Shown piece after piece: positions 56,077 through 64,000 of a stretch of DNA of 64,000 nt. The number at the start of each line of letters is the position of its first letter. Positions within the stretch are counted from its first letter, which is position 1. The notes under the pieces were generated by a model that did not search any database, was not told the DNA's origin, and was given only the letters and a program-made list of their open reading frames with translations. Source of the DNA: Sphingobacteriaceae bacterium GW460-11-11-14-LB5 (GTDB lineage Bacteria > Bacteroidota > Bacteroidia > Sphingobacteriales > Sphingobacteriaceae); contig CP021237.1 of assembly GCA_002151545.1 (NCBI GenBank), positions 2,914,001 through 2,978,000 on the forward strand, in the 5' to 3' direction. The position numbers and the translations under genes were made by a program.

Positions 56077-56847
56077 TCATCCGAAAAGTTTCTGAGACCT
56101 GGTATAATAACTGGTCCTTCCACTAATTTTCTCTGAAAAAACCTCTTCTCCCTTTTTGGTCTCTTTTATCTTCGCTCCGTGCACTTCCATAAAATCCCTG
56201 AGCTCACCGCGCAGTTCATCACCATTTTCTTTCGCGATTTTGTTGATTGCCTCCTTCAAGACCGAATGTATACACTCATTTAACCGCTTCACGTCCTGTT
56301 CCGGAATTGATCCCGCAACAGAGAAAGGCGAGATCCCGGCATGGTAAAGGATTTCATCGCCATAGGAATTCCCGATACCCCGCACCTTTTTCTGGTTCAT
56401 CAAAAGCGTTTTGATCAGTGTTTTTTTTCCACTCAGGATTTTCTTTAATGAACTATAATCCAGTTCAAGTGCATCGGGCACATCATTTTCAGCTGGATTG
56501 AGTGTCGGGGTTGCTTGTTTCTGCATATCTGTGACAGCGAAACCCTCACCTCCCTTAAAAGTAAAGATCAGTATCGGGAACCTTGGTGGCTTATCTTCGA
56601 GTGCCACCAGTTCCCCTCTTAGCATCAGGTGTACGCCAAGTACGCGTCCTGCTCCAAAATGAAACTGCAAAGTTTTGCCCGAGCGTTTTACAGCGCTGAG
56701 CTTATGTCCTTCCAGTTGGCCTTTTAATTCCTGAGCAGAAACATTAAGCTTACCGGCCACTTCTACATCGATATTTTTCAGTACCTTTCCAACATACCTG
56801 CGGGTAAGGATGCGCGAGAAAACTTCAAGATCAGGGAGTTCAGCCAT
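56077..56847 (-). CDS. Fpg/Nei-family DNA glycosylase-like protein with altered catalytic residues
   Basis: The 256-residue protein aligns with the Fpg/Nei family: N-terminal MAELPDLEVFS, the H2TH region LIKTLLMNQKKVRGIGNSYG and DEILYHAGISPFS, and a C-terminal segment GRTSYYTRSQKLFG where the zinc finger normally sits. Two things are odd. Residue 2, the catalytic proline in true Fpg/Nei enzymes, is alanine here. The four zinc-binding cysteines are gone (SYYTRSQ in place of CxxCQ), as in zincless-finger relatives. It may bind damaged DNA or use another nucleophile. It lies 5 bases after the DUF3606 gene. Confidence 0.85.
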   Translation of the reverse strand: MAELPDLEVFSRILTRRYVGKVLKNIDVEVAGKLNVSAQELKGQLEGHKLSAVKRSGKTLQFHFGAGRVLGVHLMLRGELVALEDKPPRFPILIFTFKGGEGFAVTDMQKQATPTLNPAENDVPDALELDYSSLKKILSGKKTLIKTLLMNQKKVRGIGNSYGDEILYHAGISPFSVAGSIPEQDVKRLNECIHSVLKEAINKIAKENGDELRGELRDFMEVHGAKIKETKKGEEVFSEKISGRTSYYTRSQKLFG

Positions 56848-56852
56848 AAGGA

Positions 56853-57236
56853 TTAGGATTTTATGTATTTTTTAATTTCTGAAAGATCGCTGCCCATGAG
56901 TACAATGGCTGCTTTAAGTTCACCTGTACTGATCTGAAACTGTTCTGCCCAGTACGTCAACTGCTTGGGATCTGCGCTATCGATGCTTCCCTCGCTGGAT
57001 GCAAAATCTACCGCTTCAAGCTCATCTCTGTCTTCTTCTATTTCATGCTGCCCATTCACTTCGCTTTCCTGACCTTGCTGAAAGTAATGCCGCGCCCTTT
57101 TAAGACCGGTTGCAATTGCCGCTCTTTCTTCCATTCCCTGCGCTAAAAGTGCATTGGCTATCTCAACAGCTTTCTCCCTTAAAGTTTCAGGTTGGTTTTT
57201 ATAGGATGGCGGATAATCCCTATTGTACCATGGCAT
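56853..57236 (-). CDS. Small protein with C-terminal DUF3606 domain
   Basis: The 127-residue protein starts MPWYNRDYPPSYKNQPETLR with helices that fit the N-terminal module of Bacteroidetes proteins of this kind (ALLAQGMEERAAIATGLKRA). An acidic linker follows, then a DUF3606-like helical end (PKQLTYWAEQFQISTGELKA through LSEIKKYIK). Function unknown. It precedes the Nei-like gene on the same strand with a 5-base gap, so they are probably cotranscribed. Confidence 0.75.
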   Translation of the reverse strand: MPWYNRDYPPSYKNQPETLREKAVEIANALLAQGMEERAAIATGLKRARHYFQQGQESEVNGQHEIEEDRDELEAVDFASSEGSIDSADPKQLTYWAEQFQISTGELKAAIVLMGSDLSEIKKYIKS

Positions 57237-57834
57237 AATCTTTCGTATTTACACTTAAAACATAGCTGATTAACGGAAAGTTTGATGGCCGGAAATAAAA
57301 AAGGCGGAGGTCCTTTTGGACTTCCGCCTTGACCTTCTCAGATCATTGTTTTTCATTCTGGTAAATGTGCTATAAAGACAGATTTCCCGCTCAATTGTTT
57401 TAGAAAAAATCAAAAAGCGCAGAGAAATATTTTAAACCTTTTTCTTTTTGCTTTTGATAAGGTTTCATTTTTTTTTCGGTCGGACAATCCTCAACAATAT
57501 TTCATTCTCCGCTAACACTGATCTCTTGTTAAAGAAATTGTTTCCTGACCTGTTGGAAGAGTATCCTGTACTATCGCGATTGTCACCTCTCTAACAGCGA
57601 ACAGAAAACCGCCATAACATTGGATAATAAGATTATCCAGAAATAATTGCCATTCTACCCATTCAGTGCATCAGCATTAAAATCAAAGTTGCAGGTAAAC
57701 TAAACACCTTTTTGAATTTTCAGGTGGATCTGCATGATTAGGAATGAATACGGATTACCACAGAATAAATACCTAAACTTATTTCTGTTGTTTTTTTTGC
57801 AATAATCCCGCTAACTTAGGATACCAGACCAGAA
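57237..57834. other. Non-coding region with leader hairpin
   Basis: No gene is supported. The hairpin at 57295-57330 is listed. The remainder (57331-57834) has only short frames and AT-rich sequence and should hold the promoters of the two divergent genes. Confidence 0.45.
57295..57330 (-). terminator. Terminator-like hairpin in the leader of the DUF3606 gene
   Basis: AAGGCGGAAGTCC, loop AAAA, GGACCTCCGCCTT on the minus strand is a 13-bp stem with one G:T pair and is followed by TTTTTTATTT. No minus-strand gene lies upstream of it, so it stands between promoter and start of the DUF3606-nei transcript and could act as an attenuator. Confidence 0.6.
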
Positions 57835-58206
57835 ATGAACATGCCTAAAATCCTGATCATCGAAGATGACCTCAGCAATGCCGACGTTATCCAGCAGATG
57901 TTAGAATCGGAAGATTTTGAGGTGGAGAGCATAAACAAACCCGGGGCTGTCGATCAATCAATAAAACGCTTTTCTCCCGACCTGATCGTAATGGACATTT
58001 TACTTGCCTCCGGCGACGGAAGGCTATTTTGTAATTCCATCAAAGAAAACCCAGACACAAATCACATTCCCATATTACTCATCACCGCTATGCTTGAATC
58101 AGAAATCCCGCGCATTCCATGCTTACCGGACGCCATCATGCTCAAACCCTTCGACTATCTGAAGCTGATTAAAACAGTAAAAACGCTACTACACACTTCA
58201 GGATAA
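57835..58206 (+). CDS. Single-domain response regulator (CheY-like)
   Basis: The 123-residue receiver domain has the acidic pocket (IIEDDLS, Asp11 and Asp12), the phospho-acceptor Asp54 in LIVMDILLAS, a conserved Thr in ILLITAM and a Lys in IMLKPFDY. There is no output domain, so it probably works by protein contact. The start could be the ATG at 57835 or 57841. A sigma factor gene follows 160 bases later on the same strand, and no histidine kinase is in the window. Confidence 0.9.
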   Translation: MNMPKILIIEDDLSNADVIQQMLESEDFEVESINKPGAVDQSIKRFSPDLIVMDILLASGDGRLFCNSIKENPDTNHIPILLITAMLESEIPRIPCLPDAIMLKPFDYLKLIKTVKTLLHTSG

Positions 58207-58366
58207 CATTCTTAAGGAAAGCTGAAAGGGCGTAATGCCCTAGAGCAGCTACAGAAAAACGAAGCTTTCTCGCCAGATTAAACAAAGAAATCATTCTAAA
58301 ATTAGCATCAGCTAAAACTATTCTAAAAATAAACAGTTATCTATAAACCTATAAAACCAAATATCT

Positions 58367-58870
58367 ATGAAGACCGCAACATTCAGCAACATGGTTACCG
58401 CCCATACTGATCAACTCTACGCCCACGCCATGAATTTCACAAGGGACACTGAAGATGCGAACGACCTTGTTCAGGATACATTGATCAAGGCTTTAAGGTT
58501 TAAAGAGGGGTTTGAGCAGGGGTCCAATTTTAAAGGATGGCTATTTGTGATCATGCGGAATACCTTCATCAACGATTATCGTAAAAAAGCAAAGAAAAAT
58601 TCAATCATTACCATTGAAGAAGAGCTCAGTAGCGCACAACTTGCGGGCAACGCGTCACTTAACGGAGCTGAACATAAGTTCGCCATGCAGGATATTAACA
58701 ATGCACTCCACCGCTTACCCGAAGCACACCGTTTGCCATTTGTGAGATATGTTGAAGGTTATAAATACCATGAAATTGCCGATGAACTGGGAATACCACT
58801 GGGAACAGTAAAAACACATATCCACCAGGCGAGGCTTGAACTTAAAAAAACGCTAAAAATTTATCGGTAA
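58367..58870 (+). CDS. ECF-type RNA polymerase sigma factor
   Basis: The 167-residue protein has region 2 (HAMNFTRDTEDANDLVQDTL and FKGWLFVIMRNTFINDYRKK) and region 4 (LPEAHRLPFVRYVEGYKYHE then IPLGTVKTHIHQARLEL). It is unlike the two FecI-like factors, and no FecR gene is next to it. It resembles stress-type ECF factors of the group often found as single genes. A response regulator precedes it. Target genes cannot be read here. Confidence 0.9.
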   Translation: MKTATFSNMVTAHTDQLYAHAMNFTRDTEDANDLVQDTLIKALRFKEGFEQGSNFKGWLFVIMRNTFINDYRKKAKKNSIITIEEELSSAQLAGNASLNGAEHKFAMQDINNALHRLPEAHRLPFVRYVEGYKYHEIADELGIPLGTVKTHIHQARLELKKTLKIYR

Positions 58871-58919
58871 GAATCAAGTTCAAACGATGTATTTATCTCT
58901 GCATTCAAACCACTGATCC

Positions 58920-58942
58920 GGTGCCACAGCACCTGCCTTTTT
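58920..58942 (+). terminator. Possible terminator of the sigma factor gene
   Basis: GGTGC, loop CACA, GCACC, then TGCCTTTTT, about 50 bases after the stop of the sigma gene. The stem is short, so this is tentative. Confidence 0.4.
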
Positions 58943-59079
58943 ATTAATAAAATAATTTCCATGCCCTAATATGCAATGGACCACTTGCTGTCGTTTAACT
59001 GACCAGCAAAATTAACGCTTTAGCCAATAGCTTACCCACTAGCATCATAGCCGGACATGAAGACACAGGATATATTGAT

Positions 59080-59655
59080 CTATCTAAGCAACTGTATCTC
59101 CGCAAGGTTTTCGGTCAGCGTGGGCATCATTTGTTCTGCCCAGTCCCTTAACCTGGGGTCTTTAGCGCCTGTTGGGGAAACTGCCCTTACATGAATCGAG
59201 ATGAGTTGCTGATCCGATTCAATGGTCATCCTCACCAGTTCCTTCTTAAAATTATCCCCTGCCAATTTTCTCAATCTGATCAGTCTTTCCATGTTTTCAT
59301 CGCCGATCGCCGTGGATGAGTCTTCGGCAAACACCCCGACAACCGAATTCAGCTCGGACATATATTTTTTTGACTTTTCTATCCTTTGTTTTGCTATTTC
59401 AGGAAAACGCACATGACTGGTAATTTTGGAAAGCTCCTCATTTAAAAGCTGTTGGTACTTCTGTTCAGAAACCGCCATTGCATAGAAGGCTTCAGAGCTG
59501 AGCGCGTATGCCCCAGTATCCTCCTTATGGCAGGATGTACAAAGCAACCAGCAACAGAAAAATGCCTGCATTATGCGCCAGTAGTTAAGCGAAAAAAGGT
59601 TGGCTTGAAATGAATATTGAGTATCCATAGTGGTCTGTTTTATCCGCAAAAGCAT
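59080..59655 (-). CDS. DUF4142-type lipoprotein
   Basis: The 191-residue frame has a lipobox (CCWLLCTSC) around residues 34-42. The real start is uncertain: the ATGs at 59628 and 59571 are alternatives, and the shorter gives a more usual signal length. The mature part is helical with the DUF4142 pattern (VSEQKYQQLLNEELSKITSH, ELVRMTIESDQQLISIHVRA, LRDWAEQMMPTLTENLAEI), predicted to form a ferritin-like bundle. The function of the family is not known. It is a single minus-strand gene. Confidence 0.75.
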   Translation of the reverse strand: MLLRIKQTTMDTQYSFQANLFSLNYWRIMQAFFCCWLLCTSCHKEDTGAYALSSEAFYAMAVSEQKYQQLLNEELSKITSHVRFPEIAKQRIEKSKKYMSELNSVVGVFAEDSSTAIGDENMERLIRLRKLAGDNFKKELVRMTIESDQQLISIHVRAVSPTGAKDPRLRDWAEQMMPTLTENLAEIQLLR

Positions 59656-59771
59656 TTTATCTTCTGACTAAGATGCGTTGCTAAGAAACAGGTAAAGCGG
59701 CAGGCAAAGGCGAAGTTTAACTAAGAGGATATAAAATTTAGCCCGGCCTGTTGCCAGGCTAATTCATTAAC

Positions 59772-60929
59772 TTAAGGTTTTAAAACAACCTTAACACAGT
59801 CCTCTTCTTTATTATCAAAAATCTTATAGCCGTGTGCAGCATCCTCGAGCGGAAGTGTGTGGGTAATGATGTCATCCAGCACCACTTTCCCCTCGTTCAC
59901 CAGCCCGATAAGTTTATCAATATAATTGAGTACTGGAGCCTGTCCCTGTTTAATGGTAATGCCCTTATCAAAAATCCTGAAAAGCGGGAAATTGTCATAA
60001 GGAGAACCATAAACGCCCATAATAGATACTGTTCCCATCCTGCGCACAGCCTCAAAACACATTTCCAGCACCTTAATAGATCCTTTCTCAAAATGTACCG
60101 TCGCTTTCACCTTATCGAAAAAGCTACGTTCCGGTTCAAAGCCAACGGCATCTACGCAGAGGTCAGCTCCCCGGCCACCAGTCATTTCCCTTATAGCCTC
60201 TACTACATCGACTTTATGTGGATTGAGGATATCGACATTATTTACTGCCTTAGCTTTTTCCAACCTGTAATCCAGGGGATCAATGGCAATTACCCTGCTG
60301 GCACCATTTATCCATGCTGCCTTCTGGGCCATCAGACCGACAGGTCCTGATCCAAAAATGGCAACCACCTCTCCTCCCTTGAGCTGTGCCCAATCAATAG
60401 CCGACCAACCGGTAGGAAAAATGTCCGTTAGGAACAATGCCTGCTCATCACTCAGATGCTCCGGAACAATACGCGGACTGATGTCGGCATAAGGAACACG
60501 GACATATTGTGCCTGTCCACCTGAATAACCGCCATACAGATCAGTATAACCAAACAATGCGGCACCTTTCTGGCTCATCATATCGCCATTGGGACCGTAG
60601 TTTTTAAAATTCGAAGTTTCGCAAGCCGGAGATGCCTCATGGGTACAGAAAAAACACTTACCGCATGAGATAGGAAAAGGAACTACGACGCGGTCTCCAC
60701 GCTTGAGATTGGTGATCGAAGCACCTACTTCTTCTACTATCCCCATAAATTCATGTCCCATGATCAATGGGTCTTTCTGTGGTACTGCGCCGCTCAGGAT
60801 ATGAAGATCCGACCCGCAGATCGCAGTTGAGGTAACTTTCAAAATTACATCCCGGGGATCCAGAATTTTCGGATCAGGTACATAGTCCACCCGGATATCT
60901 CCAGGTTTGTGAAATACTGCTGCTTTCAT
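59772..60929 (-). CDS. Zinc-dependent alcohol dehydrogenase (MDR family)
   Basis: The 385-residue protein has the MDR GroES-like domain with zinc ligands (AICGSDLH; GHEFMGIVEEVG) and a structural zinc loop (CGKCFFCTHEASPAC). The Rossmann NAD(P) domain has VVAIFGSGPVGLMAQ. It resembles the glutathione-independent formaldehyde dehydrogenase/threonine dehydrogenase-like branch, but the substrate cannot be fixed. It appears intact and monocistronic. Confidence 0.92.
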   Translation of the reverse strand: MKAAVFHKPGDIRVDYVPDPKILDPRDVILKVTSTAICGSDLHILSGAVPQKDPLIMGHEFMGIVEEVGASITNLKRGDRVVVPFPISCGKCFFCTHEASPACETSNFKNYGPNGDMMSQKGAALFGYTDLYGGYSGGQAQYVRVPYADISPRIVPEHLSDEQALFLTDIFPTGWSAIDWAQLKGGEVVAIFGSGPVGLMAQKAAWINGASRVIAIDPLDYRLEKAKAVNNVDILNPHKVDVVEAIREMTGGRGADLCVDAVGFEPERSFFDKVKATVHFEKGSIKVLEMCFEAVRRMGTVSIMGVYGSPYDNFPLFRIFDKGITIKQGQAPVLNYIDKLIGLVNEGKVVLDDIITHTLPLEDAAHGYKIFDNKEEDCVKVVLKP

Positions 60930-61157
60930 AGTCTTGATTTTAGATACGATTTATGATTAAGCCTTGATAATCACCTTCGGCCTTAAAGAAGCAACAATAA
61001 AAAATCAGCTATAGTTTAGTCAATTTCACATTTTAAAGAAATAGGACTGTTCGCCATAACGGCCTTTAATTTAATTACTGATAGTTGACGAGCTGAAAAG
61101 ATAATCCGAACCAAAGTCTCAATTATTTGTTTTTGGGTTATATTTCAAAGTATCAAC

Positions 61158-61454
61158 ATGGAACAACGACCAACGAATATGACCAAAGAAGCTCTACAGG
61201 CGCTAAAGCAAAAGTTCGAAGATGGGATGATAGACTCTGTGTGGAGCGAAAATGGAGAATTAACTTACATCATCAAAGATGGACTGGATCTAAATGAATA
61301 CGCACTGGCCGCGAAACAGATACTCGAAAGTGAAGGCGATATTGCACACGATTTCACTGGCAAAGTCACCAATGAATCGAAATCCGCGTCTGCGAAATTT
61401 GAATATCGCTCGGGCTGGTTTCTGGACGGGCTGGCAGATGGTGAAATAGAGTAG
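61158..61454 (+). CDS. Hypothetical acidic protein, 98 residues
   Basis: A small, acidic, soluble protein (MTKEALQALKQKFEDGMIDS, DGLDLNEYALAAKQILESEG). No signal or membrane part. The family is unknown to me; similar small proteins are often found alone in Sphingobacteriaceae genomes. The start at 61158 has no rival (the next ATG is at 61179). Confidence 0.6.
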   Translation: MEQRPTNMTKEALQALKQKFEDGMIDSVWSENGELTYIIKDGLDLNEYALAAKQILESEGDIAHDFTGKVTNESKSASAKFEYRSGWFLDGLADGEIE

Positions 61455-61638
61455 CGATAACCGCTTCAAATCATAACACCTGCTCCATCCCTACTCGTAA
61501 ATGGAGCAGGTGCTGGTCTTAGAGGAACGGCGCGGAGTTCAAACATCCAACACCGTTCCTGCGATAATATCTAATGAGAAGATTATCAGCGATCACAGCC
61601 ATGGCCAAGGCCCGACATTGCCGGTATGCCAGCCATAG

Positions 61639-62319
61639 TTAATCAAAAAGTGTCAGGTCAGGTCCAGATCGGCGGTTGTTATCTTCATCCTTATTTCTTG
61701 CATTATTGATTTTGGGATCAACCTGCCAGCCCCTTAAAAGCTCATTACTTACCGGGTGCAACGCCTTTAGACGCTCCGTTACCGGAAGTTCCCGGTCAAG
61801 CCAGATTGCGCTTTCCGCTTGTGATAGGATACAGGGCATACGGTCATGGATTTTGGCTATAAATTCATTTGCAGGTTGCATAATCATCGTACAGGATGGA
61901 ATAACAATGCCTGTCTTAGGATCTTTCCAACTGTCCCAATAGCCCGCCAGCAATAATACCTCACGGTCTTCACGTTCAAAGAAATAAGGCTGTTTAACCT
62001 TACTATTGCGGTCCCATTCATAAAAGCCCTCCACCACAAAAACGCAATGCCTCCTGCCAATCAGGGTGCGGTAACTTGGAAGGGCAAACATGGTCTCAAT
62101 CCTGCAGTAAGTCGTGCTGAATTTAGGTACCTCTTTCGAATCAGCTGGAATAAGTCCCCATTTTACATAATGCAGTTTTCCAGGCCTGGCATCCAGTATC
62201 ACGGGCATATCTGTCCCAGGGGGGCGATTGGTATCTTTTTCTTTCGATTCACCACCCAAGATTACCCCGGCTTTTGCAGCCATTGTCATGCTCTCGCCAA
62301 TCAGTGTCCTTCCACACAT
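61639..62319 (-). CDS. SRAP-family SOS response-associated peptidase (YedK/HMCES)
   Basis: The 226-residue protein begins MCGRT, with the catalytic Cys2 that forms a thiazolidine bond to abasic sites in single-stranded DNA. The other conserved parts are GFYEWDR (active Glu) and AKIHDRMPCIL (active His). This family caps abasic sites at stalled forks and protects them from error-prone repair. It is followed, on the right, by umuC and umuD on the same strand. The 15-base gap to umuC suggests one operon umuD-umuC-SRAP. Confidence 0.92.
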   Translation of the reverse strand: MCGRTLIGESMTMAAKAGVILGGESKEKDTNRPPGTDMPVILDARPGKLHYVKWGLIPADSKEVPKFSTTYCRIETMFALPSYRTLIGRRHCVFVVEGFYEWDRNSKVKQPYFFEREDREVLLLAGYWDSWKDPKTGIVIPSCTMIMQPANEFIAKIHDRMPCILSQAESAIWLDRELPVTERLKALHPVSNELLRGWQVDPKINNARNKDEDNNRRSGPDLTLFD

Positions 62320-62334
62320 ATCTTTCCTTTCTTT

Positions 62335-63579
62335 TTATTTTACTTTTATAATGTCAGCCCAGCGTGTAGTATAACCTTTTGAAAGGTACTCATGCTTTAA
62401 ACGCCACTTTTTCTCATACCCTTCAGTGGCCATGCGTATAGTCCCGCGACCATAGGCAAGGTTCAGCCTGTCAAGCACCGCCGATACCGAATCTTTCTTT
62501 CCACCATCATGATCTGAAAACATATTTAGCTGAAGCTCGCTTTCAGGAACCAGGCCAGTAGCAATTACCCCAGCCTTTCTGTATTTATTGCCATATTGAA
62601 AGAGTTTTTTTGCTACAGTGACCGCAATTTTGACCAAATCTGAAGTATTATTACTAGCCACCAGCAATTTATGGGTGTGCACCGGAAAATGCTGGGGATG
62701 ATCTTCCCTATTCTTATTGGTATAGAGAAAAACCTGCAGATATAGACAGCGGAGCTTTTGGGCCCGCAGCTTTTCAGCCAGGCATGAGGCATACAGCGTA
62801 ACCGCCTCGGCAAGGACATCCGGCTGCTCAATATAGTTCCTGAAAGAGCGGCTGACAGTAATTCCTTTTTTAGCTTCTCTGACCTCCTCTAAAGGAATGG
62901 CCGGTTTCCCCCAGAGTTCATTCCACATCCGTTGCCCCATTACAGTCATGTGCTGCTTGAACCACATCTCGGGCATATCCCGCAGCTGGGCTACCGTTTT
63001 TATCTCTAGCTCCTCGAATTTCTTATAATACTGCCTGCCTACTCCCCAAAGTTCATGCACCGGAAAATCGGCTACTGCATGATTTATCTTCTCCTCACTG
63101 TCCAAAACCATTACACCATTGTTCTTTTTGGCCAGTTTATTGGCTAGTTTGGCCAGTGTTTTAGTTGGCGCCACCCCAATCGATACCGGGATCCCTGTAT
63201 TGTGGATAACAGATTTCCTGATTTCTGGCGCATATCTTTCCAGGTCAGCCACCCCGCCAAGCCAGCCAAAAGCCTCATCTATACTATAGACATCCAGGCG
63301 TGGAAACCACCTGCCCAGATGGTTCATCACCCGCTCACTCATATCGCCGTATAAAACATAATTGCTTGAGAACACCTGGATATCAAACTTTTTGATCAGG
63401 TCCCTGACCAAAAACTCCGGATCGCCCATTTTGATGCCACATAGTTTAGCCTCCTCACTCCGGGCAATCACGCATCCATCATTATTGCTTAGCACAACAA
63501 CCGGTTTACCGTTAAGTTCGGGGCGGAAAAGCCTTTCGGCCGAAGCGTAAAAGTTATTACAATCACAAAGCGCAAACAT
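62335..63579 (-). CDS. umuC: Y-family DNA polymerase V catalytic subunit UmuC
   Basis: The 414-residue protein has the catalytic acids in LCDCNNFYASAE (Asp6) and VYSIDEAF (Asp101, Glu102), and thumb and little-finger regions of normal length. KKGITVSRSFRN is the conserved UmuC segment. It carries out translesion synthesis, normally activated by cleaved UmuD. It overlaps umuD by 17 bases, and the SRAP gene follows, so the three form an operon. Unlike ImuB it keeps all metal-binding residues. Confidence 0.93.
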   Translation of the reverse strand: MFALCDCNNFYASAERLFRPELNGKPVVVLSNNDGCVIARSEEAKLCGIKMGDPEFLVRDLIKKFDIQVFSSNYVLYGDMSERVMNHLGRWFPRLDVYSIDEAFGWLGGVADLERYAPEIRKSVIHNTGIPVSIGVAPTKTLAKLANKLAKKNNGVMVLDSEEKINHAVADFPVHELWGVGRQYYKKFEELEIKTVAQLRDMPEMWFKQHMTVMGQRMWNELWGKPAIPLEEVREAKKGITVSRSFRNYIEQPDVLAEAVTLYASCLAEKLRAQKLRCLYLQVFLYTNKNREDHPQHFPVHTHKLLVASNNTSDLVKIAVTVAKKLFQYGNKYRKAGVIATGLVPESELQLNMFSDHDGGKKDSVSAVLDRLNLAYGRGTIRMATEGYEKKWRLKHEYLSKGYTTRWADIIKVK

Positions 63580-63991
63580 GATTGTACCTCCCTACCCTTA
63601 ATGTTTTTGGTAATACATTCCTGCAGATTACCGAAACTACACCCCAGATTTGCAGCAGCCCTATTTCTGTTTCCTTAACTGAATCCAGGCCGTTAATGAG
63701 CATCGGAACATTTTCTTCGATCAGGTATAAGCGGCATGAAAAGTTTCCACTAATAAAAGCAACCACCACAGCTCCCTCAAGGGCTTTGAGTGACTTATCG
63801 ATCACTAATATATCTCCATCATTTATCCCGTAGGCAGACATTGCATCACCCTGCATCTGAAAGTAAAAGGTAGAATGCGGATCAACGACTAACTTTTCTG
63901 TAATATCCAACCTGCCTTCCAGATAATCTGACGCCGGAGACTGGAATCCCGAAATTTTCTGTTCTGCTCTTTTCTCAAACGACCTGATCAT
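63563..63991 (-). CDS. umuD: UmuD-like S24 peptidase with altered general base
   Basis: The 142-residue protein matches UmuD/LexA-type S24 peptidases. The nucleophile Ser52 lies in QGDAMSAYGI, and a cleavage-like site SGFQSP lies at residues 14-19. ILVIDKSLKALEGAVVVAF precedes the second catalytic region. There the usual FTVKR (Lys general base) is FSCRL, so the lysine aligns with Arg87. Loss of this lysine should weaken or stop self-cleavage, unless another residue substitutes. The start at 63991 is 9 bases from the window edge; an upstream start cannot be excluded. Confidence 0.85.
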   Translation of the reverse strand: MIRSFEKRAEQKISGFQSPASDYLEGRLDITEKLVVDPHSTFYFQMQGDAMSAYGINDGDILVIDKSLKALEGAVVVAFISGNFSCRLYLIEENVPMLINGLDSVKETEIGLLQIWGVVSVICRNVLPKTLRVGRYNHVCAL

Positions 63992-64000
63992 AAACCCATT

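Noticed and set aside
1..64000. Search for CRISPR arrays, retrons and rRNA genes
   Set aside because: I saw no regularly spaced repeats, no reverse transcriptase frame and no rRNA-like sequence; the only tRNA-like item is the degenerate segment near 27.6 kb.

Overview
The window looks like a chromosome segment of a Bacteroidota bacterium, most likely a Sphingobacteriaceae member (Pedobacter-like). The reasons are: two SusC/SusD pairs, each behind an ECF sigma factor and a FecR anti-sigma; a Bacteroidetes-type conjugation operon (traM, traN and a MobC/VirD4 coupling protein); a histone H1-like Hc1 protein; TAnnTTTG-type -7 promoter boxes; and weak Shine-Dalgarno signals. All functions are read from motifs and family knowledge; no search was run.

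Layout. 1-4.2 kb, minus strand: the distal end of a conjugation operon, cut abruptly at its upstream side next to IS21-type terminal repeats. 4.9-9.3 kb, plus strand: a transglutaminase-like lipoprotein, a 33-residue membrane peptide, a second lipoprotein and an O-antigen-ligase/TPR membrane protein; this compact cluster is not one I recognise. 9.3-11.2 kb: mobile-element debris with repeats, structured DNA and two small orphan genes. 11.2-17.8 kb: secreted or exported proteins (S41 peptidase, FG-GAP propeller protein, thioredoxin-like protein). 18.3-27.3 kb, minus strand: sigma factor, FecR, SusC, SusD, TlpA-like protein and secreted amidohydrolase, a complete regulated uptake-and-processing locus. 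27.3-32.4 kb: a tRNA-like remnant, a TPR protein, an astacin-like lipoprotein protease with a ricin-type domain, and an IS3 element. 32.6-40.2 kb, minus strand: a second sigma/FecR/SusC/SusD locus ending in a tiny lipoprotein. 40.4-46.4 kb: decayed genes (phage protease-like, sigma factor, DUF421) mixed with small conserved-looking genes. 46.8-48 kb: an IS110-family transposase with a possible bridge-RNA hairpin.

48-64 kb is dominated by DNA damage tolerance. It holds alkB divergent from an imuA-imuB-dnaE2 mutasome operon, a Fpg/Nei-like protein with unusual catalytic residues, an SRAP (YedK/HMCES) peptidase, and a umuD-umuC pair at the right edge. A methyltransferase, a response regulator, an ECF sigma factor, a DUF4142 lipoprotein and a zinc alcohol dehydrogenase lie between them. 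Two separate translesion systems close together, near conjugation genes and insertion sequences, suggest a mobile or accumulated stress-mutagenesis island. The points most worth following are that island with its altered UmuD and Nei proteins, the 4.9-9.3 kb envelope cluster, the covarying hairpin repeats at 9.7 and 29.1 kb, and the IS110 non-coding hairpin.
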